A DNA stretch of 64,000 bases from Tyto alba (Eukaryota > Chordata > Aves > Strigiformes > Tytonidae). Under the pieces are notes generated by a model. That model worked only from the letters and a program-made list of their open reading frames with translations, was not told the DNA's origin and made no database searches. The translations under genes were made by a program, and so were the position numbers. The stretch spans positions 2,173,730 through 2,237,729 of the forward strand of contig NW_024881324.1 in NCBI RefSeq assembly GCF_018691265.1, in the 5' to 3' direction. Of this stretch, positions 25,901-37,085 are shown one piece after another (the stretch's first letter is position 1; each line of letters begins with the position of its first letter).

Positions 25901-27775
25901 GGGAAAGAGAGAAGAGATGTCATGCGAATAGTGTGCAAAATATGCAGCTGAAAAGTAAAATGTTTACCAGAAAGTCTTGATTGCAATTGAATTCTGTATG
26001 AGGATTGTCCTGGCTTGTGCTATCACACCTGAAGTTTGTTTTTCTATTAGACTGATTTTGCTACTATAAAAATGTGCATTTAGTGTACTGAATATTGTCC
26101 CCCGGGCACATATCCTGTTCACTTGTATTTCTGAGACAGAAGCATTTTTGCCAAACTGAGATGCATACAATGCATACATTTGTGCAAAAAACAGTGATGG
26201 AGTACCCCAGTATACTGTGGCTTCTTAGTACTTACTATGTCTCTTCTGGGGGACTATTCTTGTAAATGAGTCCATATGCTAGGACTGTGTTAGCTGAGAG
26301 CTGGCCTCTCCACGTGTGTGATGCATCCAAAGCTAGAAGAAGCTGGCACCTGGAGCAGAGAGAATGCTGATTGAGGTTCCTTCACGGATCATCATTAAGA
26401 GCTTCTCTCCTTTGCTTTAAAACTGCACATCAGCAGGAACACGGTGAGTCCAAATCTCACGTTCCTGAGAACAGAATATAAAAACGTCTCTCCCCCAAAA
26501 TATTCCTGAAAAAAAAAGATATATCTCAGCACCACCCATACAGCAAGTTTTCAGATAAAGTAAAACGAGAAAAAGGATTTAGCTCTCAGTTTGTGCAGAC
26601 ACCCACATTGTTTCTGCGTGTCTCAATGTATGATTATGGGTTTCTTAGTAATGCGTATGGAACTCCACTTTCACCAGTTCAGACACTCACGACTAATGCT
26701 GCTGCCATAATTTATGGTTTGTAAGATCAGCTTATGAAGCTGCCATCCTTGTTTCTTATGCTAACACAGTATATGGTATGTCTTGTTTGATTGTTTATGT
26801 GGTTGTACCACCTTCCCCCTTCCGCTTCAGATGTACTTGGTTTTATCCCTGCTTTGAAAAAAAATTGCCTCACCCTGTTCTCACCTGCTAATGACTTCTG
26901 TCTCCAGGCACATCTTTCCTCAGCAAGGCACCAGACCAAGTGATTTTGCTGTTGTCACTTCTATCAGCAGCTCTGTCCTTGATCACTTTTGATTCTGCTT
27001 ATCTTCTTCCCAGCGCTATGATTCTTCTCTTTGATTAAAAATCACTGCTGACAGCTTCTTCCTTTCCCCTCTACATTCCTGCTTGGTTTTCTGAACTTTT
27101 CCTGATCTACCATAAGCAGGAAAGTATTACCTTAAATCCTCTTCTGAACTTTGAATCTTACCTGTTATATTTCACCTGTGCCTGTGCAGACGAAACAACA
27201 TACTTTTCATTTCCCAGTTGAGTGGGTTTTTCCCCATTGCTCTAAATAGATAATTTTTTCCCATTTAAGCAAGAGTTGCCATGCTCAGTATTTTCAACAT
27301 CACTGCTCCTTAGGGACCACTCTGCAGCACTCTGCTGGAAGGAGATGATGGAGAAACATGAGTCCTCCTGGGCAGGGGGAGCGGTCCAGCTCTACCACCC
27401 CATCCAGCCTGGCCCCAAAGGGGGGTCCAACACCCCTGGTTTTCCCTGGGGCTGGAGACTCATGGCAGGGGGAAGGAGAAGGGTAAAAGGGAAGGGAAGA
27501 ACAAGAAATTTCAGTCTGATAATAATTTAAAAAAAAATAAGGTTTTGTCCTCTATAAAGGGAAGGGCAGGGCAGGGTAAAAAGTTTTGGTCTGAATAAAC
27601 TTTTCACACAAGTCTGATAAGAAGAGCTTGCATTTCATTATGGCAGGGCTTTTTGGCTGTTTGCTGATTTCCATATTCATACATTTTCCAGTAGAGGTGA
27701 GGGGGAAAAGTTTCCTATTTGTAGATTACTAGAGAGCAAAGTGTCTTTCTTAATCATCATCCATAGGCTGTGATC
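22981..27775. other. Intergenic DNA, no gene seen
   Basis: It contains a G12 run near 25008-25019, a short CAG repeat of about six units at 25113-25130, and A-runs at 25208-25224 and 25846-25865. A GC-richer patch is at 24570-24680. A purine-rich, GC-rich stretch at 27330-27500 may be an unrecognised old repeat. No exon is supported. Confidence 0.5.
25846..25865. repeat. A20 homopolymer
   Basis: An uninterrupted run of 20 A, with A-rich sequence just before it. Confidence 0.9.
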
Positions 27776-28340
27776 AGCAGGGCCAGGGAGGGGATTGTCC
27801 CCCTCTGCTCCGCTCTGGGGAGACCCCCCTGCAGTGCTGGGGCCAGCTCGGGGGCCCCCAACAGCAGAAGGACACGGAGCTGCTCGAGCGGGGCCAGAGG
27901 AGGCCACGGAGATGCTGGGGGGGCTGGAGCAGCTCCCCTGGGAGGCCGGGCTGAGAGAGTTGGGGGGGTTCAGCCTGGAGAAGAGAAGGCTCCGGGGAGC
28001 CCTTCGAGTGGCCTCCCAGGGCTTAAAGGGGGGACAGGAGAGGTGGGGGGGGACTCTGGATCAGGGGGTGGGGGTAGGATGAGGGGTGATGGCTTTAAAC
28101 TGAAAGAGGGGAGATTTAGATTAGATATAAGAAATTCTTCACTGTGAGGATGGTAAGGCCCTGGCCCAGGGTGCCCAGAGCAGCTGTGGCTGCCCCCTCC
28201 CTGGAAGGGTTCAAGGCCAGGTTGGACGGGGCTGGGAGCCCCCTGGGCTGGGGGAAGGGGGCCCTGCCCGGGGCAGGGGGGGTGGAACTAGGTCATCTTT
28301 AAAGTCCCTTCCAACCCAAACTGTTCTACGATTCCATGAC
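27776..28340 (+). mobile_element. CR1 LINE, 5'-truncated
   Basis: This is the 3' end of a chicken-repeat-1 type non-LTR retrotransposon. It shows the usual order of landmarks: the end of the reverse-transcriptase ORF ('gcagcctggagaagagaaggctc'-like block near 27970), the 'aaattcttcactgtgag' block near 28130, the 'gcccagagcagctgtgg' block near 28175, and the terminal 'cccttccaaccc' followed by 'gattccatga' at 28340. The reading frame is not intact and the copy cannot move by itself. Open frames across it are remnants. Confidence 0.93.
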
Positions 28341-29028
28341 TCACCAGCCCCAAGAGCCTGCAGAGCACAGGCTGAAAATCACTGTTTTGCAGTCACAAAC
28401 AGCTTCAGGTATAAAAATTGCCCATCCTGTCTGGTCGATGGCCCAGTCTAGAGCTTGAATGAACTTCTGTTGTGATGGCACAGGGATCTCTGCCATCGGC
28501 TTCTCTTCTGAAATGAAAATGTTTAGACATGTTCTCCTTATGCAGAGGAGGAAAGGGATGTTAAGTTGTATGCATCCCTGCTAAGGAAAGGGAGAAGCGT
28601 TGATTCATGCTTCCGAGTCACGCATTTCAAAACTATGTGGGCTTCAAGATGTGAAGCATGACTGTGAAGGCACCGTGGGAGTAGCCCCAACAAAGTAAAT
28701 AATGGTTTACTTTATGAGTGAGGACAACTACCCGTAGGGTTTTCAAGGGCAGGACCAAAAGGTTGTCAGTGCTGGCATATGTATGGGTAGGCAGCCACAC
28801 TCATGACGATGTGCACGTGGTAATTCGTTGTGCAGTTGATCTGGCATGAGCCAGACTGTATACAGCTATACAGAAAAATGTCCATGCAAAAGTATTGTCA
28901 CTGCTGAAAATACACCTGTGCAGTGCAGATCCATCAGTGCAAAACTAACCCCACTCGTAGTGAAGGAGCTGTGGGGAAAATGTAACTAACTTTCACAAAT
29001 GATTTCTTTTTTCTCCCTTTTCTTTCAG
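28341..29028. other. Intergenic DNA, no gene seen
   Basis: Unremarkable sequence between the CR1 copy and a possible exon. It ends in a T/C-rich tract that could serve as a polypyrimidine tract. Confidence 0.5.
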
Positions 29029-29200
29029 GTTGCCCAAGAAAAACAAAAATTGAGAAGCTAAATTAGTCTCTGCTATATTTCCACTGAGGAGCACGGAGCT
29101 TTGCCAAAGATATTTGCTGGGATAAAAAAAAAAAAAAGATCCTCAAAAGATCGTCTTCTAACAGAGCATGAAGATCACATTTTCAAACACAAAGAGCCAG
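29029..29200 (+). ncRNA. Possible non-coding exon
   Basis: The segment is bounded on the left by a good 3' splice site (T/C-rich tract ending in ttctttcag at 29028) and on the right by a plausible donor (gagccag followed by gtaatg at 29201). All three forward frames of the segment contain stops within its first 50 bases, so it would not be an internal coding exon. It could belong to a long non-coding transcript or be chance splice-site mimicry. I do not match it to any gene. Confidence 0.2.
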
Positions 29201-31676
29201 GTAATGTAAAAGTTGGTGACAGCGCAACTTAAACTGCCTGCAAATCGATTATTGTGATGTTAAGAATTTGCATTGCCTCCTTTTGAAGGCAATGACAACA
29301 TTTGTAATAGTTCAGTGCAAGTGGGATCAAGCCTCAGATATGCATTTTATTGTATTCCATGTGTTAAAGTCATTCCCTGGGTTGCTTCTGTAAAAGCCAG
29401 CAGAAACCCTGGCAGAACGTCCTTGGCTGAAGTCGAAAGTCTAGAAACAGGAAAGGATTGCCACAATGGAAACTACCCAAAACTCTTTTACACGGGGCGC
29501 TCACGTACAGCAAAAGCTCCTCTAGTTTCTGATGTTAAGTCCTGCCAGCTTCTGAGGAGCTTCCCTTCCTACTGGAAACGCTCAAAAAGCAGGATGAGGT
29601 TATTTCATTTCCCCAAGTGAAATCCGTCACTGGTTATCACGGTGGATCCAATGAGGTGTCTGGGCATGGAAGAGCTGTGAGAGCTTTTGAATGTCTCTGT
29701 ATTTTGTTGTAATATTTAAATGTGATACTGCCTTGCAGACTTCTTGCACTGAGGAATTATATATAAATAGCTATAAACTCCCTGCCGTAGGGACTGGCCA
29801 AGCTGTGGCTCTTGAGCAACTTTTGCATCACTTCTAAGTAGTTCAGATACAGCTCTCACAGCAACATTACATCATGTAACTGGCAACCGGGCTGTCTAGC
29901 ACCAGGACGGCTGGTTCATTCAAATCTCCAGCCCCAGGGGAAAGCCGGGAGGGGCTTTGGCCAGCCCCCCCCCCACCCCCCGAGCCGCAGCTGCACGCCC
30001 CGGGCTTCGGGCTGGAGCGGGGCCTGTGGGTCGCGGCCAGCTGCTGTCGTGTCCTGCCTGCAAACCACCCCCCGCTCTCCTGGTGAGGTACTTCGCGTGC
30101 GCCCTGTGGCTCCTGCCCACTTGCAGATTTCCGTGAGCTGCCTGTAGATTTGGGGAGGTTGGCCACCTTATGCTCTACAGCCTCCTGAAAATTACTACAG
30201 AACAGGTATTAGTGTGGCTTGAGTACGCTGCGATGGGTTTACAGCATCGAAGCCGTCAGTCTGAACAGGAAAATACTCAGCCAAGCCACCTTTAAGAGGC
30301 ATTTTGAATTTTCATTAAAGCTAGAACATCCAGAGCAGGGGAACGTGTATTTTATTTTAAAAGAAGTTTTAGCTAAGCGTGTTTCAACCTTAAGTAAACA
30401 AACTGCAGCTTATCTCCTTTATCTTCTTGGAAGTCAGCCGTACTGAATGCATGTATTTTTAAAAATCTATCACTTTCAAGAAATGCTTCCCCACAAGGCT
30501 ATATCTACCACCCCAGTGCTTTCATTCGACAGCTATATGAAGCTGATATCTACAGCATATGCTTTTGTTCATGCTACGTATTCAAATACAAAGGCGTGGT
30601 TAAATTCTGATGTCCTTTTTGAGGGGAAGACTGGGGAAAACATCTGCCTCTTGATGGAAGCCATCTGGTATAACCAGACATGAAGTCAAGCATTTTAACA
30701 CAGTGTGTTCCTTAGAATTATACTTACTTAAGAGAATTACAGATTCTCCCCCTAACGTTCTCATCACACACCATCTCAGGGACTTTCCCTTGCACCTACC
30801 TAGGATTGATGGGTCGCAACTATTTTGCAAAGCTTTGTCTCAGTGCAATCAAGTAACCAGAAACAGTAAGAATTATTATGTAGATTTCTGTTGTCATTCT
30901 CCCGGCTGAGCTTTTCATCTGCACAATTACAGGTGCAGAGGAAATCAGAAAATAGCTTCTGTGGAAGGAGGGGCTGCAGAGGCTTTTTGAGAGCAGCAGT
31001 ACTGTCGAAGCTGCAGCACACCCTGGGTTTGTTCCAGAGATAAGAGTTAACACATCAGGGTTGGTAAGGCCAGGTGAGCTCTTCTGACTTCAGCCCCTGC
31101 TTGCACCATTGCCAGTTCTAGACCTCTGTGGCCATGCAGTGTCAGACTTGAGCCACTCAGTTCTTACACGCGTCCAACCTGCTGGTGAGGAATCAAATAC
31201 TGCCTGTCCTCATCCATCCAAGGAGGTCTGGTAGGGCAGATGCGATACTGAAATATAGAAAAGCTGCGCAGCAGGCCAGCTTTCGGGAAAATGGCAAGTG
31301 TTTAGAAAGCTGCATGACCTTAAATGTACGTCTTTGGGTGAGGGGGATTAGCAGGCAAAAGGAAAACGGAGTAACCATTGGTTTGAGATATATGCAGGGC
31401 AAACAAAGCCACATCATTTTTATGGCATGGTCCTTCTCTGCTGCCAAGACTATCATCTCCACATACAATTAGGGGACACTCAGTACCAACAAATACAGTT
31501 TGTTTAACTGAGCTAATCTGCAAACACAGAGCAAAATTGCACTCAGGGAATCTGGAGGAAATTTGCAGTCTTTTCTGATTTCCTTAAAGAAGTTATTCCC
31601 TATGGCAGAAAAAAAAAAAAAAAAGATATTGCATGAATATGAAACTGGTCCCTGGTGCTTCATGTTATGCTAGGAG
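29201..31676. other. Intergenic DNA with a GC-rich patch
   Basis: No supported gene. A GC-rich patch at about 29930-30110 contains C-runs and is followed by AT-rich DNA. An A17 run is at 31608-31624. Confidence 0.5.
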
Positions 31677-32665
31677 TGTCCTGTCACTAGTTACCCACTG
31701 ACTAGTGGTTTGCCCAGGGGTCAATACCGGGACCAATACTGTTTACCGTCTTCACCAATGTCCCTGACGATGGGGCAGAGTGTGTGTTCAGTGAGTTTGC
31801 AGGTGACACGAAGCTGGGAGGAGTGGGTGACAGGCTAAATGGTTGTGCTGCCATCCAGAGGGACTTTTGACAGCCTGGAGAAATGGGCAGAGAGGAACCT
31901 CTTGACGTTCAAGAAAAAGAAACGCCAAGTCCTGCCCCTGGGGAGGAACAACGCCGGGCACTGTGACAGGCTGGGGGCCATGTGTCTGGAAAGGAGCTCT
32001 GCCTGAAAGTAACGGCCCTGGGGACCCCAATGGACACCAAACTCCCCAAAAAGCAGCAACCGTAACCCTCGCAGCACCCCATGCTGCAGTAGCAAGAGCA
32101 CTGCCAGTAGGCTTGAGGTGCTCCTTTCCCTGGACTTAGTGCTCGTGACACCTCGGGGGCTGTGCTGGGTCCCCAATACAGAAGAGACACGGACATACTG
32201 GAGCAAGTGCAGCACAGGGCCACGAGCGTTATTAAAGGGCTTGGAGCATCCGTCATATGAGAAGAGGCCGAGAGAGCTGGGACTGCTCGGGCTGGAGAAA
32301 AGAAGGCTCCAGAGGGATTTTAGTGAGGTGTATAAACATCTGATGGAGGTGGAGGAGGGTTGATAAGAGAGAGCCATACTCTTGTCAGTGGTGCCCTGCG
32401 AAGGGACAAGAGGCAACCGGCACAAACTGAAACACAGGAGATTCCACTTCAACACACACACAGAAAAAGCTTTTATCCCTGTAAGGTTGGTCGAACAGCA
32501 GCAGAGGTTGCTCAGAGAGGCTGCAGAGTCTCCGTTCTTGGAGATACTCAAAACCCAACTGGATGCAGACCTGAGAAACCTGCTAGTTTGCCTTGCTTTG
32601 AGCTGGGGCTTGGGACTAGACGATCTCTAGAGATCCCTCCCACCTCAGCTATTGTTTCAGTCCTC
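31677..32665 (+). mobile_element. CR1 LINE, 5'-truncated, longer copy
   Basis: This CR1 copy extends further into the reverse-transcriptase ORF than the other two. A region near 31705-31930 encodes a broken version of the CR1 segment around the 'FADDTKLGG'-type motif, with frame shifts and stops. It is followed by the conserved 3' region, with the 'agaagaggccgagagagctggg' block near 32260 and the 'gttgctcagagaggctgcagag' block near 32505. It ends near 'cccacctcagctattg'. It is dead by frame disruption. The 238-codon antisense open frame across it is a shadow. Confidence 0.9.
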
Positions 32666-34049
32666 ACTCGACTATCATGACCGCCACTCTTGATGGAACA
32701 GGGTTTTGATAGACTTGGAAGCCTGTAACAGTTTTAAGAATAGGGGAATTCCTGCTTAATTCTCCTGCTCTTTGAGGCAATCTCTTTCCCTTTGCACTCC
32801 TGAGGCGGGCCTTGGCCTGCTGCCCCTGAGCAAAACCCAATCAACCCACCCTGCAAAAGAAAGAAGCCTGGATGAGAGCTAAAAACACCCTTCAGGTGAG
32901 AGCTGAGGAGAAATGTTGCAAGCCAGCACTTCCTGGTGGAGCTCCACAGTGGCCTTGTCAGTGGTGTAAACTTCAGTTCTCATGTGCATAAAGGACATCC
33001 ACATGCTTCTTCAGTGTCTATTATTTTTATTTCAGATTAAGGAAGAGCAAATAGAGGAACATATGTAGTAGAGAGATACTACCAGTCTCCCCAATGAGAA
33101 CTGTGCAGACTTGGAAGGAATAGTATGCAAAATGGAAACAACTCCCCTTTTATGATGTAGCTTTACTGTGTGCACACAACACTAAAAGAATATTAAGAAT
33201 AATATTCACTAGGGAACGTAAGTATTAAGGCTGCTAGTCAAAACACAACGAACAGCTGGGGCTCAGGTAGCTAACATTCAGTATTCAGTTTTAAATCTAG
33301 TGTTTGGTGTGTGGCCTTACCCTCTACTTATTTCCCACTCTTCAAACCCTGTTAATTGCTGTAATAACAAAACTTCTTAGAAGTAAATTCCTCCACTAAG
33401 GACAAGGTGGTATTACCCCCTCCTCACACACTCCAGGAGAGAGTATGTGGACAAACACTTTCTTAAAACTGTGGCTGAAGACACTTGCCTTGGACAAGAA
33501 CGTTGGAGCAGAAAGTGAGTGAGTAAACACTATTCTCTGGGGCAGTGTCCAAATGCCTTCAGCACGAAACTGAGCTATTCCTCTCACAGTTCCTTGGTCT
33601 CATTCCTAACATACCCTCCAACTTCTGTACCAAACGAGTGGAGGACTATACAGTCAACAGCCTCCTTTATTAGGTAACCTTGAGGCTTCCCAAAACACAG
33701 CTCCCTTCATCACGTTGTATTAGAAAGGGATATCGAAAACATACATGGTCGTGCAACGGGTTCATTATGCCTGTGTACAAGGAGCTGACAGAAGATGCGT
33801 GGCAACTTTCCTTCAAGAACTTCCCTCTCTGGTTGCTGGTGATGGTGGCTGCCTCACAACCCGATCTCGTCAGCAAGTTCATGTCTTGCAGATGGAATTC
33901 CCAACCAGTTCACACTGTTCTTTCCTTAAGGTATTTCTACTGACACGTGAGGAGGAAAAACCTCGGGGAAACCTGCTGTTTGGGGATTGCCCGTAGACCA
34001 TGCACTGTCAGGCTTCTCACCCTGTCAAAATCGTGGCTGCGAGCAAGTC
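32666..34049. other. Intergenic DNA before the CTDP1 promoter
   Basis: No gene or clear repeat was recognised. GC content rises towards the CpG island on the right. Confidence 0.5.
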
Positions 34050-34368
34050 AGCCCCACACTCTCTGGAGAGGACACCTCTTGCGAAGCCCCCCGTGCCCTC
34101 CCTCCTTGGCCTGGCGCTGAATTCACTCTGCTCTGTAACGCAGCCGTGGCAGGCGGGAAGGAAGCCCACGGTGGCTTCTTCTGACGGCGATGGCTGCACC
34201 CCCCCCTCAGGAACGCCTCAGCCCTCAGCTCCAGTCGGCCCTGCCTGCCTCGGAGCTCGGATGTGCCGGCCGAGCCGCGGCTGCTCCTCCCGGCCCGCCC
34301 GACCGCAGGACAAGCCGCCGCCACGTTTCCCGCGCCCCCGGCCGCCGTGAGGGGAAGGGGGGCCGGGA

Positions 34369-34387
34369 ACTACAACTCCCAGCATGC
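34369..34387 (+). promoter_or_regulatory. ZNF143/Staf-like site 1
   Basis: The sequence actacaactcccagcatgc agrees closely with the known vertebrate promoter motif ACTACAAyTCCCAgcATGC bound by ZNF143. It lies 423 bases upstream of the CTDP1 start codon. Confidence 0.75.
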
Positions 34388-34440
34388 CCCGCGCGCCCGG
34401 GCTGTGGCGGCGGCGGCGGCGGCCGGGCGGGCCGCGCAGG

Positions 34441-34459
34441 GCACGCTGGGCATTGTAGG
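34441..34459 (-). promoter_or_regulatory. ZNF143/Staf-like site 2
   Basis: Read on the minus strand, cctacaatgcccagcgtgc matches the same motif apart from the first base and a few weakly constrained positions. It faces site 1. Confidence 0.65.
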
Positions 34460-34475
34460 CTTTCCCGGGCGCGCT

Positions 34476-34494
34476 GCCTGCCGGGAGCCGTAGT
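34476..34494 (-). promoter_or_regulatory. ZNF143/Staf-like site 3
   Basis: Minus strand actacggctcccggcaggc keeps the ACTAC and TCCC blocks with correct spacing, but the 3' half is weaker than in sites 1 and 2. Confidence 0.5.
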
Positions 34495-34642
34495 TCGCCC
34501 CCCAACGCGACGGCTTTTGGCGGGGGTGGGGGGCGAGGTGACGGCGAGCGCGGAGCCCGAAACGTCTACGGCGGCTGCGGAAGGGGCGCGGCGCGCGGCG
34601 CTTCCCCGCCACCGGCAGCCTTGAAGCCCGGCCGGCCGCCCG

Positions 34643-34653
34643 GCGCCTGCGCA
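34643..34653 (-). promoter_or_regulatory. NRF1-like site
   Basis: Minus strand tgcgcaggcgc matches a common form of the NRF1 palindromic core. It lies within the presumed core promoter or 5' UTR of CTDP1. Confidence 0.5.
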
Positions 34654-34710
34654 GAGGGGCTGTGACCTCGCCGCTTCTCGCCGCCGCCGGTGACTATCGG
34701 GGCGCACACC

Positions 34711-34745
34711 ACCCCCCCTCCCCTCCCCTCCCCTCCCCCCACCCC
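34711..34745. promoter_or_regulatory. C-rich tract (CCCTC repeats)
   Basis: A tandem cccctc tract just upstream of the start codon. Its complement is a G-rich strand that offers Sp/MAZ-type sites and could form a G-quadruplex. If transcribed, it would be pyrimidine-rich 5' UTR. Confidence 0.6.
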
Positions 34746-34809
34746 GCGCTAGGCTCGGGCCCCACAGCCGGGCGGTGCCGTAACGGTCACCCCCTCCACC
34801 CCCCCCTCC

Positions 34810-35099
34810 ATGGAGGGTCCGGCGGAGCGGGGCGGCGGATCGGCGGCGGAGGGCCCGTCGGGGGTGGTCACGGAGATCCGGGCGCCGGGCCCGCGGCCGC
34901 TGCGGCTGCTGGAGTGGAAGGTGTCGGTGGGGGCGGCGGTGCAGATCGGGTCGGTGCTGGCGCTGTGCGCCCCGCTGGCGCCCGCACCCCCGCCCCCGCC
35001 CCCGCCGCCGCGGGCCGGCCCCGAGCGCAAGCTGAAAGCGGAGCGGCCCGGCGTGGTGCGGGAGCTGTGTGCGCGGCCCGGACAGGTCATCGCGCCCGG
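34810..35099 (+). CDS. CTDP1: CTDP1 exon 1: N-terminus of RNA polymerase II CTD phosphatase
   Basis: CTDP1 (FCP1) is a nuclear Mg-dependent phosphatase that dephosphorylates the RNA polymerase II C-terminal domain and allows polymerase recycling. Exon 1 encodes residues 1-96 and two bases of codon 97. The start ATG is the first in frame after a TAG at 34750-34752; +4 is G but -3 is T, so the context is only moderate. Residues about 31-56 (LRLLEWKVSVGAA onward) and 74-97 (ERPGVVRELCARPGQ) are closely similar to vertebrate CTDP1 and form most of a lipoyl/biotinyl-like fold. The modifiable lysine motif of true biotin or lipoyl carriers is absent. Between them lies a run of eight prolines (60-67) where the human protein has a different, proline-poor linker. 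The donor is cgg|gtgagt. The exon and flanks are extremely GC-rich. Confidence 0.93.
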
Positions 35100-35591
35100 G
35101 TGAGTGCGGGTTAAGAGAGGGGGGTGGTTTCGCGGCTTTTTCTGACGGGGGGGGGGGGGTCAGGCCTTGCTGCCCGGCCCCGGGGGGAGCGGGGACCCGC
35201 GGGGGCCGCTGCCCCCTCCTCAGCTGCCGGGCATCGCGGGGCGGCGGGTAACGGGGACGGTGGCGGTGAGGGGCGGGGGGGGGGGTCCCTGGTCCCTTCG
35301 CCCCTCCGCGGCGGTTCGCGTGGGTCGTGAAGCCGTGCTGTTGAAGTCTCGCAGCCGTGGGGAAAGGCCCTTCCTCCCGAGCGCTGCGTGGGGTAACCTG
35401 TGGGAAACAGCCGTGCGAGGAAGAGGAGGAGAAGGTGATGAGGCCGCAGAGGTGCAAGAGGTCGCTCTCCAGACACTTGGTTCGGAGCTGAGACCTTGGC
35501 AAGGAGCTCTGCCTCGCAGGGCTCAGCATCCCCATCACCAGACTCAGGGATCTCTGAAAACTTCTCTGACAGGCAAAAGTACTTGGAAATA

Positions 35592-35609
35592 TTTTTTTTT
35601 TTTTTTTTT
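35592..35609. repeat. T18 homopolymer
   Basis: A run of 18 T beside the mariner-like terminus. Confidence 0.9.
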
Positions 35610-35626
35610 AGTTTGGCAGTTCACTG

Positions 35627-35644
35627 TTAGGTCGGTGCAAAAGT
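35627..35644 (+). mobile_element. Mariner-like terminal inverted repeat, single end
   Basis: The 18 bases ttaggtcggtgcaaaagt differ at one position from the start of the mariner terminal repeat known from Hsmar1/MADE1-type elements (ttaggttggtgcaaaagt). The similarity fades after this point. I found no matching opposite end or transposase remnant nearby. It may be a truncated copy or a coincidence. Confidence 0.35.
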
Positions 35645-36929
35645 CGGATAGCAAAAGGATCCTTTCATGCTTGACAGGAGGAATTTTAATGGGAATCGGT
35701 GCTGCGGCAAGATCGTTTTAAATGACTAGACACCGTACATATAATATTGCCAGCCTACATGCTTTTAATACTGTAGGTATTTTAATGTATAGACAAGACG
35801 GTGTCATTTGGACTTTCAGAAGAGGGAGGGATTAAATGAGAGACATTTTCCATAGTTTAACAATGGCTTCGTCTTGATAAGACTGGATGTTGGTTGACTT
35901 TTAAATTCTGAAATGGCTAACAGTTAGATAGGGCCTCTCAGATTTCTAGGTTAAATTGGGCTAATAGCTTGCTACCCTGTATTTCAAGCAGATTTTTTTT
36001 TTTTTTTTTTTCCTCAACAGGAAACCATTGAAACACTCTACTTCCTCTGTTTTATGACAGCGAGTTATTTTCTTTTATTGCAGTTCTCTTGATTTTGGGG
36101 TGGGTGCAGCCAGGCCTAAACTTTCTTGATTAAAAATCACCAGTATGTGCAAAACATCTGTGTATGGGGGTTCTCACAAAGGTTCAGGAAAAAACACAAT
36201 CTGGTTGTTTTTTTTTTTTTAATCAGTAATATAAGGTGCTATAGAGGATAGATAAGATGTTTTTTTCTTGCTACAAAAGTATTCTTTTTGAGATAAGACT
36301 GTGGCTTTCCTTTCGTGCCACATTAACATTCTGCTGTTGCATCTGGTGCAACATGGACAATCTTTTGATACTGGATTTAGACCAAAGGTACCATCAATGG
36401 TAAATCAGACTAAAAACATATTAAAAATATGGACTAAAACTTTGAAGCGCCATGTGCATGATGAAATTAATCTTGATAGTGCTGAGTAGAACAGGAGATA
36501 AAGTTATCTTGTCCTTTCATTGTGTTAGCTAAGCACCTGGGAGGAAAACCAAAATAAATTTAAAATGGGAAATGTAAACCATTTAAGATATGCTGGGTCT
36601 GATGTAGCAGCATTTTAGGTTTAGCTTTGCTCAATGTAAACTTTAGGACTTGAATGCAATGCTTTTATTGGATTTGTCTAGTCTTGATTCATTTGATTGT
36701 AATTAGCAAGTCCTTGATTTGAGACAATTAGAAAATAAATGCTCTTCTTTATTACTGTTGTTCTTGGCTTCTAAACCACTTTTATCTTCTATCGCTAAAA
36801 GTTAGTTCTTAATATTGACCATTGCTAGATGTTACATTTCTGGAATTCTGACTTTTCAGCATGCATTTTCTGTTGTGTGCTATAATGGTATTTACTGGGT
36901 GAATGTAAAAGAAAAGTTCAAGCGAAGAC

Positions 36930-37085
36930 ATAGAAGCAGCATGACCTAAGGGTAGGGAAGCTAGTCAGCAGTTGGAGTCACTGCTGCTTTCATTTGGTCA
37001 CTTAAAAGGGTTTTTTCAGTGAGCTCTTGCCTGAGACTTCCTGTTTTGTGGAATGGAAATAATAACATTTCACTACCTATCGTCA
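36930..37085 (+). repeat. MIR/CORE-SINE relic
   Basis: Blocks resembling MIR appear in the correct order: an 'agcagcatgacctaagggta' head, 'ttggagtca', 'ggtcacttaa', and the 3' block 'gtggaatggaaataataaca' with 'ctacctat'. Strong divergence suggests an ancient insertion. Ends are approximate. Confidence 0.6.

Larger units (their letters stand above)
34050..35330. promoter_or_regulatory. CTDP1: CTDP1 CpG-island promoter
   Basis: This dense CpG island spans the presumed transcription start, 5' UTR, exon 1 and the start of intron 1. No TATA box is evident ahead of the start codon. It carries three ZNF143/Staf-like motifs, an NRF1-like site and a C-rich tract, all listed separately. This combination is typical of housekeeping genes. 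The transcription start itself cannot be fixed from sequence alone, and bidirectional transcription is possible. Long open frames on both strands, including one of 437 codons on the minus strand, come from the lack of stop codons in very GC-rich DNA. Confidence 0.8.

Noticed and set aside
29273..29620. A 115-codon + strand frame just after the possible exon
   Set aside because: No similarity to a known protein and no supporting splice sites.
31835..32551. A 238-codon open frame on the minus strand
   Set aside because: It is antisense to a CR1 LINE and has no independent coding evidence.
1..34000. 3' exons of NFATC1, the expected upstream neighbour
   Set aside because: I looked for coding exons with splice sites and recognised none; NFATC1 probably ends to the left of the window.
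34225..35538. A 437-codon open frame on the minus strand
   Set aside because: It lies in the CpG island antisense to CTDP1 exon 1. Stop codons are rare in such GC-rich DNA, and the product is low-complexity Pro/Arg/Gly without any domain.
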